A stretch of DNA of 6,688 nucleotides. Source: Streptosporangiaceae bacterium. GTDB taxonomy: Bacteria > Actinomycetota > Actinomycetes > Streptosporangiales > Streptosporangiaceae. The translations under genes were made by a program, and so were the position numbers. This document shows, piece by piece, positions 1 through 5,380 of this stretch. The notes beneath the pieces were generated by a model. The model did not search any database. It was not told where the DNA came from and saw only the letters and a list, made by a program, of their open reading frames with translations. The stretch lies in assembly GCA_030038715.1 (NCBI GenBank), contig JASHSO010000363.1, positions 1 through 6,688 of the forward strand. Direction: 5' to 3'. Every line of letters begins with the position of its first letter. Positions within the stretch are counted from its first letter, which is position 1.

Positions 1-2
1 AG

Positions 3-1565
3 CCGACAGATCAGTCGATTCTGGGTGCGGTCGCCTTCTTCGCTGTCTTCCTCGTCGGCATGGCCGTCCTGGGGGGCCGACTGGTCCGCGGGCGCCAACG
101 GCAGCTCGAGGTCCTGGCCGGGCAGCGGCGGCAACTTGAGGTCCAGCGGGTCATGCAAACCCAGACCGCGCTGGCTACCGAGCGCCTGCGGCTTGCCTGG
201 CGGCTGGATGAGAACCTGGTGGCCGGGATGGATCGCCTGAAGGCCGAGGTTGGTACTGCTCAGCGTGAGGGCCAGCCCGCTGCGGTAGCCGCCATCGAGA
301 CCAGGGCACGCGGCCTGCTCGCGGAGACCCGCAAGGTCGTCGTGTCACTGGCCGATGCCGATTCCGGGCCTGGCGCCGCTGGTCCGGGAGCGGCGGATCT
401 CGCTGCTGTCGGCCCGCCCGCCAGGACAGCACATGGGGCTGCCAGCAGCACTACCATGACCTGGACGGCCCTGGCCGCGGCCGTGGTCGGCACCGGCCTG
501 CTGCTGCAGGTGCGCGCCGCGCCGGACGTACACGTGCCGATGCCGGTCGCGCTGCTCGGCTGCCTGATCATCGCGGCGCCGTTGGCGATTGCGTGGCGCT
601 CGCCGCTGGCCATGACGGCAGCGCTCTGGACGGCGGCTGGGCTATTCTCGGCGTTCGTGACCTCGCTGGGCACCAAGTTCACCGCCATCAGCCTGGCGTT
701 TGTTCCGCCGTTCATGGTCGCGTATTTCGGGGACCGCCGCCGCGCGGCCGCAGGGCTGGGGATCTGCGGCCTAGGTGGACTGTTGTGCTTCGGATGGGCC
801 GACTTTGCCAAGAACTACGGGTTCGTCATCATGCTCGCAGCCTGGCTCGCCGGCTGCGTCCTAAATGCGCGGTCTCGCCTGGTGGAGGAGCTGGGAGCCA
901 ACAATCGGCTGCTCGCCGGGCAGGGCGAAGTCAGCTTGCGTCACGCCGTCGCACAGGAACGGGCCAGGATCGCGCGTGACCTGCATGACTCGATCGGTCA
1001 TCACCTGACGATCATCGCGCTCCAAGCCGGAGCAGCGCGGCGCCTATGGACATCAGATCCGCTCAAGGCCACGGCCGCGCTGGCGACCGTCGCCCGGGTC
1101 GCGGCGCACGGGTCAGCCGAACTCAAGATGGGCTTCGGCAGCGGGCTGGCGGTGGCCGACGCATCGCCCGGCATCGTCCCCCCAACCGAAATCGCCACAC
1201 TGTTGGACAACGCGCGAACGGCGGGTCTGCCGGTGAACGCGCGTGTTGACGTGAACGAAGCCGACTTGCCGGATGCCACTAAGCTGGCGCTGTTCCGCGT
1301 GCTGCAGGAGGCGCTGACGAACGTCCTGCGGCATGCTCCCGGAGCCGCCGCCGATGTCAGTGTCCGCAGGGCCGGGGCGCGGGTCGAACTGGTGGTCACC
1401 AACAGCGCCGGGGATGAGCCGTCGACCTGGGTTGCGGGTGACTCCCAGGGCCAGCGCGGCATGCGCCAGCGGGTCGAGGAGCACGGCGGCTGTCTAGAAT
1501 ACGGACGCCGACCAGACGGCGGCTTCGAGGTACGGGCCTGGCTCCCGGCGCCGGAGAGCCCATGA
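3..1565 (+). CDS. Membrane sensor histidine kinase of the NarL/DesK type (HisKA_3), 5'-partial
   Basis: This is a sensor kinase that would autophosphorylate on His and pass phosphate to the regulator encoded next. The frame is open from the left edge, and codons before the ATG at 60 encode a hydrophobic helix (ILGAVAFFAVFLVG), so that ATG is internal and the true start is upstream. Numbering from that Met: a basic, Gln-rich coil (about 10-40), a histidine-less DHp-like segment (41-98), an Ala/Gly/Pro linker (99-130), five or six membrane helices (about 135-269), a short coil, then the active DHp with ERARIARDLHDSIGHH (phosphoacceptor His309, bases 984-986). An HATPase_c domain follows with an N-box LFRVLQEALTNVLRHA (Glu417, Asn421) and a G-box-like GQRGMRQRV at 464-472. 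Its stop overlaps the regulator start (ATGA). No extracytoplasmic sensor domain is visible, so the stimulus is unknown. Family assignment is secure; the specific role is not. Confidence 0.93.
   Translation, partial: PTDQSILGAVAFFAVFLVGMAVLGGRLVRGRQRQLEVLAGQRRQLEVQRVMQTQTALATERLRLAWRLDENLVAGMDRLKAEVGTAQREGQPAAVAAIETRARGLLAETRKVVVSLADADSGPGAAGPGAADLAAVGPPARTAHGAASSTTMTWTALAAAVVGTGLLLQVRAAPDVHVPMPVALLGCLIIAAPLAIAWRSPLAMTAALWTAAGLFSAFVTSLGTKFTAISLAFVPPFMVAYFGDRRRAAAGLGICGLGGLLCFGWADFAKNYGFVIMLAAWLAGCVLNARSRLVEELGANNRLLAGQGEVSLRHAVAQERARIARDLHDSIGHHLTIIALQAGAARRLWTSDPLKATAALATVARVAAHGSAELKMGFGSGLAVADASPGIVPPTEIATLLDNARTAGLPVNARVDVNEADLPDATKLALFRVLQEALTNVLRHAPGAAADVSVRRAGARVELVVTNSAGDEPSTWVAGDSQGQRGMRQRVEEHGGCLEYGRRPDGGFEVRAWLPAPESP
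180..353 (+). other. Degenerate DHp-like domain lacking the phosphoacceptor His, inside the kinase
   Basis: The segment starting ERLRLAWRLDENLVAG aligns without gaps, over 27 residues, with the real DHp of the same protein starting ERARIARDLHDSIGHH. The His of the real site corresponds to Asp50 here (bases 207-209), and the following Asp to Glu. A second helix, AIETRARGLLAETRKVV, resembles the usual second DHp helix (consensus roughly AL.tI...gR.AL.EmR.ll). It is preceded by a charged coil directly after a membrane helix, as in a normal kinase of this family, but is followed by a linker and new membrane helices instead of an ATPase domain. I infer a decayed duplicate that may still dimerise. 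It could alternatively be just a signalling coiled coil. Confidence 0.6.
1553..1558 (+). promoter_or_regulatory. Ribosome binding site of the response regulator gene
   Basis: GGAGAG lies three bases before the ATG at 1562, inside the last codons of the kinase gene. Together with the ATGA stop/start overlap it implies translational coupling of kinase and regulator. Confidence 0.6.
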
Positions 1566-2239
1566 TCAAGATCGCGATCGCCGATGATCAGGAGCTGGTC
1601 CGCAGCGGCCTCCGGATGATCCTGGAAGGCGAGCCCGACATGGAGGTGGCCGGTGAGGCCGCTGACGGCCAGCAGGCATTCGAGCTGGTCCAGCGGGTAC
1701 CGGTGGACGTGCTGTTGATGGATGTCCGGATGCCCGGGGAAGACGGGATCGCGGCAACCAGCCGGATACTGGCCCAGGCGGCGCCGCCCCGAGTGCTCAT
1801 GCTCACCACCTTCGACCTCGACGAATACGTCTACCATTCGCTGCGCGCGGGCGCGAGCGGATTCCTGCTCAAAGACATGCCAGGGGAAGACATCGTGACC
1901 GCGGTCCGCCAGGCCGCCAGGGGATCGGACTCACTGCTGGCCCCTGCCGTTACCCGCCGCCTCATCCAGCGGTTTGCCGACAGTCGGCCGGTCATGCCCT
2001 CGTCCGCATCCCAGTTGACCGCACTGACCCATCGTGAGATGGATGTCCTGCGGGCCGTAGCGCGCGGGATGTCCAACGCCGAAATAGCCGCCCAGCTGTT
2101 CATCGCCGAGACAACCGTGAAGACTCACATCGCCCGCCTGCTGATGAAACTCAGCTTGCGCGACCGGGTGCAGATCGTCGTCTTCGCATACGAGTCCGGG
2201 CTAGTCTCCACTGCGATACCAGATAGCGCAAAAACATGA
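1562..2239 (+). CDS. NarL/FixJ-family response regulator with LuxR-type HTH
   Basis: This is a DNA-binding response regulator, the presumed phosphorylation target of the overlapping kinase. The 225-residue length is typical. The receiver domain spans about 3-118, with the acidic pair Asp8/Asp9, phosphoacceptor Asp54 in LLMDVRMPG, the switch Thr82 (Thr83 also present) and Lys104 in GFLLKD. A linker (about 122-150) leads to the LuxR-type helix-turn-helix at about 153-215, with LTHREMDVLRAVARG, then NAEIAAQLFIAETTVKTHI as the helix-turn-helix core. All residues needed for phosphorylation are present, so a normal phospho-switch is expected. Start ATG 1562 overlaps the kinase stop by four bases. 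Target genes cannot be read from the sequence. The repeat-rich intergenic DNA immediately downstream is one place to look for its sites, but this is a guess. Confidence 0.95.
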   Translation: MIKIAIADDQELVRSGLRMILEGEPDMEVAGEAADGQQAFELVQRVPVDVLLMDVRMPGEDGIAATSRILAQAAPPRVLMLTTFDLDEYVYHSLRAGASGFLLKDMPGEDIVTAVRQAARGSDSLLAPAVTRRLIQRFADSRPVMPSSASQLTALTHREMDVLRAVARGMSNAEIAAQLFIAETTVKTHIARLLMKLSLRDRVQIVVFAYESGLVSTAIPDSAKT

Positions 2240-2278
2240 CCGGAGGTAACGTCCCGAACTACCGCTGAGCAGCCGCCG

Positions 2279-2299
2279 GGCCGCAGCCGCGGCTCGGCC
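2279..2299 (+). terminator. GC-rich hairpin downstream of the response regulator, possible terminator
   Basis: Arms GGCCG (2279-2283) and CGGCC (2295-2299) flank the perfect palindrome AGCCGCGGCT (2285-2294), giving a hairpin with one bulged base about 40 bases after the regulator stop. No T-tract follows. Actinobacterial terminators often lack one, but this also makes the call weak. Confidence 0.35.
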
Positions 2300-2344
2300 G
2301 CCACGGTGGTCCTGCGCGGTCACGGACGTCGCTCACGCCCCCGT

Positions 2345-2364
2345 CGCCTAGCTCACAGTAGGCG
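2345..2364. repeat. Inverted repeat CGCCTA / TAGGCG with 8-base spacer
   Basis: CGCCTA (2345-2350) and TAGGCG (2359-2364) are perfect arms around GCTCACAG. The CCCC run at 2339-2342 can extend pairing with the GGG at 2365-2367 across a two-base GT bulge on the left side. It could be a terminator stem for the upstream operon or a protein binding site. The same hexamers recur as a fused palindrome at 2421-2430. Confidence 0.45.
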
Positions 2365-2420
2365 GGGCCGACGGTGGCGGTCGCGGTGTCATAGATACGA
2401 GCAGCGGGGTTTCTGGCCAC

Positions 2421-2430
2421 CGCCTAGGCG
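2421..2430. repeat. Perfect 10-bp palindrome CGCCTAGGCG
   Basis: This is an exact self-complementary 10-mer 54 bases before the nucS start codon. It joins the same CGCCTA and TAGGCG half-sites that form the spaced inverted repeat at 2345-2364. Its position suits a regulatory site for nucS. It has no loop, so it is a poor RNA hairpin. Confidence 0.4.
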
Positions 2431-2451
2431 ACAACCTGCGCGCGTAAAGAC

Positions 2452-2471
2452 CAGCACTGCCTATAGTGCTG
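2452..2471. promoter_or_regulatory. 7-bp inverted repeat straddling the nucS -10, candidate operator
   Basis: CAGCACT (2452-2458) and AGTGCTG (2465-2471) are perfectly complementary arms around the six-base spacer GCCTAT. The right arm begins within the TATAGT hexamer, so a protein bound here would cover the promoter core. Two further pairs (2450 with 2473, 2449 with 2474) extend the symmetry past one mismatch. It does not resemble the actinobacterial LexA box (GAAC, four bases, GTTC). Confidence 0.45.
2462..2467 (+). promoter_or_regulatory. -10 element TATAGT for leaderless nucS transcription
   Basis: TATAGT fits the actinobacterial TANNNT -10 consensus. It ends seven bases before the GTG at 2475, so transcription would be expected to begin at or next to the start codon. 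No good -35 is seen at normal spacing, and no Shine-Dalgarno sequence precedes the gene, which agrees with a leaderless message. Confidence 0.5.
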
Positions 2472-2474
2472 CTC

Positions 2475-3134
2475 GTGCGGCTCGTCATCGCCAGGTGCAG
2501 CGTGGATTACGCGGGCCGACTCTCCGCGCATCTGCCGCTCGCGACCAGGCTGATCATGATCAAGGCTGACGGGAGCGTCAGCATTCATAGCGAAACGGGA
2601 TCCTATAAGCCTCTGAACTGGATGTCACCGCCGTGCCGCCTTGCTGAAGAGCCAGGCCGCTGGGTGGTCACCGGCAAGTCGGGCGAGACGCTCACCATAG
2701 AACTGGCCGAGGTCCTCAGCGACTCGTCCTTCGAATTCGGCGAGGACCCCGGCCTGGTGAAGGACGGTGTCGAGTCGCACCTGCAGGAGCTGCTCGCAGA
2801 CCGGCTGGAGCTACTCGGCCGGGGGTGGCGGCTGGTGCGCCGGGAGTACCCGACAGCCATCGGACCCGTCGACCTGATGTGCCGCGACGCCGACGGAGTC
2901 AGTGTGGCCGTGGAGATCAAGCGACGCGGTGAGATCGACGGGGTCGAGCAGCTCACCCGGTACCTGGAGCTACTGAACCGGGACCCGCTGCTCATGCCGG
3001 TGCGGGGCGTACTTGCCGCACAAGAGATCAGGCCGCAGGCACGTGTGCTGGCCGAGGACCGCGGCATCCGCTGCGTGACGCTTGACTACGACGAGATGCG
3101 CGGCCTCGACGACGGTGCCCTGCGCCTGTTTTGA
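2475..3134 (+). CDS. nucS: NucS/EndoMS mismatch-specific endonuclease
   Basis: NucS cuts both strands at certain mismatches (notably G:T, G:G, T:T) and underlies non-canonical mismatch repair in actinobacteria and some archaea. The 219-residue product matches the family throughout. An N-terminal DNA-binding/dimer domain (about 1-100) includes [11 protein letters not shown] (44-54). The RecB-like nuclease domain has [10 protein letters not shown] (Asp133), [20 protein letters not shown] (Glu147, Lys149), then [11 protein letters not shown] and a conserved tail ending LRLF, the sliding-clamp-binding end. The D...E.K catalytic set is intact. Start: only two in-frame starts follow the stop at 2445-2447, GTG 2466 and GTG 2475. 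The latter gives MRLVIARC, the usual family N-terminus, and lies just after the -10, whereas 2466 lies within it. The gene is probably monocistronic, with a convergent deaminase gene 60 bp downstream. Confidence 0.95.
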   Translation: MRLVIARCSVDYAGRLSAHLPLATRLIMIKADGSVSIHSETGSYKPLNWMSPPCRLAEEPGRWVVTGKSGETLTIELAEVLSDSSFEFGEDPGLVKDGVESHLQELLADRLELLGRGWRLVRREYPTAIGPVDLMCRDADGVSVAVEIKRRGEIDGVEQLTRYLELLNRDPLLMPVRGVLAAQEIRPQARVLAEDRGIRCVTLDYDEMRGLDDGALRLF

Positions 3135-3194
3135 ATGGCCGCCCAGCTGCCCGAGCCCGGTGCTGACCGCGTAGACGCTGTTTCCCGAGCGGGC
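3135..3194. other. Convergent intergenic spacer with long-loop inverted repeat
   Basis: The spacer lies between the stops of nucS and the deaminase. GAGCCCG (3153-3159) is complementary to CGGGCTC (3190-3196), with a 30-base loop, and CCCGAGC occurs twice (3150-3156 and 3184-3190). This could be a weak bidirectional terminator; no T-tract is present on either strand. Confidence 0.3.
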
Positions 3195-3677
3195 TCAGAC
3201 GGGCGCTAATGCCGAGAGCAGGTGCGCGTTCACAGCACGTGCGCGGGCAGCGAGTTCCGGCATCACGACGACGGTGACATTGGCCTTGCGGAGCTTGACC
3301 GCTCCCCCGCCAGGAAGGAAGATCGGCGGCTCACGCCATGCGATGACCACCCTCCGGACGCCGTTGGCAATGATCAGATCCGCGCAGGGGATGGGCCGTG
3401 AGGCACGTGCGGCGCAAGGCTCAAGCGAGCTGTACATCGTGGCACCGGGCACCAGATGGCCAGCCCCCGCCCGGGCCGCTTTCCCCAGCGCCAGTTCCTC
3501 GGCATGATCGGACGGCTCACTCTCCCTGGAGTAGCCGGTAGCCAGCAGGCTGCCATCCGCCGCGACCAGGACGGCTCCGACAGAGAAGGCGGTAGCAGAT
3601 GGGACACAGTGCGCAGACAGTTCTACGGCCTCCAGCAGCCACTGACGATCGAGGTCTGGGCTGGCGGGCTGGGCCAT
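3195..3677 (-). CDS. Stand-alone RibD-like zinc-dependent deaminase
   Basis: This is a CMP/dCMP-deaminase-fold enzyme that hydrolytically deaminates an amino group on a nucleobase-like substrate, using zinc. The 160-residue product contains HAEELAL (zinc ligand His58, catalytic Glu60) and SLEPCAARASRPIPC (zinc ligands Cys88 and Cys98). The strand after it (ADLIIANGVRRVVIAWREPP) and the final KLRKANVTVVVMPEL...AVN resemble the deaminase half of bifunctional RibD, which acts on the pyrimidine intermediate of riboflavin synthesis. The RibD reductase half is absent and no other riboflavin gene is nearby. The two Cys are nine residues apart, against eight in E. coli RibD and two in cytidine-type deaminases. 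Substrate is therefore unresolved: a riboflavin-type pyrimidine, dCMP-like nucleotide or a specialised base. ATG 3677 is supported by GGAG five bases upstream. The gene is divergent from the aldehyde dehydrogenase gene. Confidence 0.85.
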   Translation of the reverse strand: MAQPASPDLDRQWLLEAVELSAHCVPSATAFSVGAVLVAADGSLLATGYSRESEPSDHAEELALGKAARAGAGHLVPGATMYSSLEPCAARASRPIPCADLIIANGVRRVVIAWREPPIFLPGGGAVKLRKANVTVVVMPELAARARAVNAHLLSALAPV

Positions 3678-3682
3678 AAGCG

Positions 3683-3686
3683 CTCC
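3683..3686 (-). promoter_or_regulatory. Ribosome binding site of the deaminase gene
   Basis: On the minus strand GGAG precedes the ATG at 3677 with a five-base spacer, supporting that start. A weak TANNNT -10 match on the same strand (TACGGT, 3707-3712) could serve as its promoter, but I see no convincing -35. Confidence 0.5.
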
Positions 3687-3790
3687 GTGTCACGGGCCGA
3701 GAAACCACCGTACCTGACAGGATCTGCCCAGGCCAGAGATGCTCCGCCGAGCCGACTGCAGCGGGCGGGCACGGCACAGAGCCCCCGGCA

Positions 3791-3796
3791 TAGAAT
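3791..3796 (+). promoter_or_regulatory. -10 element TAGAAT of the aldehyde dehydrogenase gene
   Basis: TAGAAT matches the -10 consensus at five of six positions and would place the transcript start near 3803, giving a leader of about 28 bases. No clear -35 is present 16-19 bases upstream, which hints at an activator-dependent or otherwise weak promoter. Confidence 0.45.
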
Positions 3797-3807
3797 CGCT
3801 GCAATTC
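3793..3807. promoter_or_regulatory. 15-bp imperfect palindrome over the -10 and start site, candidate operator
   Basis: GAATCGCTGCAATTC is symmetric about its central T with six of seven arm positions pairing (mismatch at 3797/3803). It overlaps the TAGAAT -10 and the predicted start of transcription, the classic place for a repressor. No regulator gene sits beside it. Confidence 0.35.
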
Positions 3808-3819
3808 GCGCAGAACGGC

Positions 3820-3827
3820 GGTGAGGG
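3820..3827 (+). promoter_or_regulatory. Ribosome binding site of the aldehyde dehydrogenase gene
   Basis: GGTGAGGG lies three bases before ATG 3831 and supplies a GAGG core. The GTG inside it is out of frame with the gene, so ATG 3831 is the sensible start. Confidence 0.5.
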
Positions 3828-3830
3828 CAC

Positions 3831-5345
3831 ATGACAGCCACGCTCGGGAGCCACGGACTCGTGCACTCGACCGAGACCTTCGACACCCTCAACCCAGCCA
3901 CCTCGGAGGTGATCGCCACCTTCCCGGTCTTCGGCGAGCAGGACGTCGCCGAGGCAGTCGAACGGGCGCGCGCGGCTGCCGGATGGTGGGCCGACCTGGG
4001 GTGGGACGGCCGCCGACAGCGACTTATGGCGTGGAAGTCGCACATAGTCCGCTACATCGGCAGGCTCTCCGAGCTCGTGCACACCGAGACCGGCAAGCCG
4101 CTGGCCGACGCGCAGCTAGAGGTCCTGCTCGCCGTGGTGCACCTGGACTGGGCCGCTAGGAACGCCAGAAAGGTCCTACGCCAGCGGCGTGTCCGCAGCG
4201 GCATCGTGGCGCTGAACCAGGCGTCGATACTTGAGTACCAGCCGCTCGGCGTGGTTGGCGTGATCGGCCCGTGGAACTATCCCGTCTTCACGCCCATGGG
4301 CTCGATCGGCTACGCGCTGGCAGCCGGAAACGCGGTGGTCTTCAAGCCTAGCGAACTGACCCCGGCGGTCGGCGAGTGGCTGACCACCTCGTTCGCCGAG
4401 GTCGTGCCCGAGCAGCCAGTCTTCCAGCTGGTCACGGGTCAGGGCCAGACCGGTGACCACCTCGCCCGCAGCGGGGTCGACAAGATCGCCTTCACAGGCT
4501 CGGCAGCGACAGCCAAGAAGGTCATGGGGGCGTGCGCGCAGAACCTCACTCCGATGGTTGCCGAGTGTGGCGGCAAGGACGCGTTTATTGTCGGCGCCGA
4601 TGCCGACCTGGATGCCGCGGCCGACGCGTGCGCCTGGGGTGCCCTGTCCAACGGCGGGCAGACCTGCGTTGGCGTGGAGCGCGTCTACGTCGTTCAAGAC
4701 GTGTACCACACGTTCCTGGAGAAGCTGGCCGATCGGGTTACTCGGGTCCGACCCGGCGAGGACCGGGAGGCCGACTACGGCCCGCTGACACTGCCAGGGC
4801 AGGCGGAGGTGATCGAGAAGCACATCGCGGACGCGCTGGCCCGCGGCGGTCGACCGGTGCTTGGCGGCATCGCCAGCATTCGGCGGCCTTACGTCGGCCC
4901 GGTCGTCCTGGCCGATGTACCCGAGGAGAGCAAGGCGGTGACTGAGGAGACCTTCGGGCCGACGATGACCGTCGCCAGGGTTGCCAGCCTCGCCGAGGGC
5001 GTCGAGCGAGCCAACGCAAGCAGGTATGGCCTTGGCGGCACCGTTTTCGCCAGGAACACGAAGACTGCCATGGCGGCCGCGCGAGCGATGCGCAGCGGCA
5101 TGACCTCGGTCAACTCCGTCATCGCGTTCGCCGGAGTGCCTGCGCTGCCGTTTGGGGGTTCCGGCGAGTCTGGGTTCGGGCGCATCCACGGCGCAGACGG
5201 GCTACGCGAGTTCGCAAGGCCCAAGTCGATCACCCGGCAGCGGGTCAAGCCCCTGCTGAACCTGACCTCGTTCTCCCGTACTGACCAGGAGATGAGGCGC
5301 CTGCTCGCGGCGGCTACGTTCCTGCACGGGCGCCGCTACCGGTAG
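3831..5345 (+). CDS. NAD(P)-dependent aldehyde dehydrogenase
   Basis: This enzyme oxidises an aldehyde to its carboxylic acid through a cysteine thioester. The 504-residue product shows the full catalytic set: Asn149 in VIGPWNYP (oxyanion), Lys172 in VVFKPSE (cofactor), FTGSAATAKKV at 221-231 (dinucleotide-binding turn), Glu245 in VAECGGKDA (general base), Cys279 in GGQTCVGVERVYV (nucleophile), and TEETFGP (Glu373, Phe375). Then follow FGGSGESGFGR and a tail of about 40 residues (RPKSITRQR to HGRRYR) past the core. The GGKDAFIV/TCVGVERV wording recalls broad-specificity actinobacterial aldehyde dehydrogenases, possibly akin to mycobacterial Rv0147, from memory only. Having Cys after the general base, where Leu is usual, is a family variation and not a defect. 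Substrate is unknown; succinate semialdehyde, fatty or aromatic aldehydes are possible. It is convergent with a GMC alcohol oxidoreductase gene 35 bp downstream. Confidence 0.93.
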   Translation: MTATLGSHGLVHSTETFDTLNPATSEVIATFPVFGEQDVAEAVERARAAAGWWADLGWDGRRQRLMAWKSHIVRYIGRLSELVHTETGKPLADAQLEVLLAVVHLDWAARNARKVLRQRRVRSGIVALNQASILEYQPLGVVGVIGPWNYPVFTPMGSIGYALAAGNAVVFKPSELTPAVGEWLTTSFAEVVPEQPVFQLVTGQGQTGDHLARSGVDKIAFTGSAATAKKVMGACAQNLTPMVAECGGKDAFIVGADADLDAAADACAWGALSNGGQTCVGVERVYVVQDVYHTFLEKLADRVTRVRPGEDREADYGPLTLPGQAEVIEKHIADALARGGRPVLGGIASIRRPYVGPVVLADVPEESKAVTEETFGPTMTVARVASLAEGVERANASRYGLGGTVFARNTKTAMAAARAMRSGMTSVNSVIAFAGVPALPFGGSGESGFGRIHGADGLREFARPKSITRQRVKPLLNLTSFSRTDQEMRRLLAAATFLHGRRYR

Positions 5346-5355
5346 GCCATTCGCA

Positions 5356-5371
5356 GCGGCACGCAAGCCGC
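5356..5371. terminator. Short hairpin between convergent genes, possible bidirectional terminator
   Basis: GCGGC (5356-5360), loop ACGCAA, GCCGC (5367-5371) forms a perfect five-pair GC stem in the middle of the 35-bp gap between the two convergent stops. No T-tract is present on either strand, so efficiency is uncertain. Confidence 0.4.
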
Positions 5372-5380
5372 ACCAGAGAC

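Noticed and set aside
60..62. ATG at 60 as start of the histidine kinase
   Set aside because: The frame is open to the left edge and the codons before 60 encode most of a hydrophobic membrane helix, so this Met is internal.
1001..1837. 278-codon minus-strand open frame antisense to kinase and regulator
   Set aside because: Typical high-GC antisense shadow; both real genes on the other strand are strongly supported and the product has no recognisable domain.
2241..2247. Strong Shine-Dalgarno-like CGGAGGT just after the response regulator stop
   Set aside because: No ATG, GTG or TTG lies at suitable spacing downstream, so no gene can be assigned; probably chance or a relic.
2240..2474. Possible tRNA, small RNA or riboswitch in the large intergenic region
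   Set aside because: No cloverleaf, T-loop consensus or known riboswitch core was found; the hairpins present are simple inverted repeats.
2306..2569. Arg-rich 87-codon open frame on the plus strand across the nucS start
   Set aside because: Low-complexity Arg/Ala/Pro composition, overlaps the well-supported nucS gene in another frame, and no family resemblance.
4176..5189. 337-codon minus-strand open frame antisense to the aldehyde dehydrogenase
   Set aside because: Shadow of a conserved gene; composition dominated by Arg, Gly and Asp without a recognisable motif.
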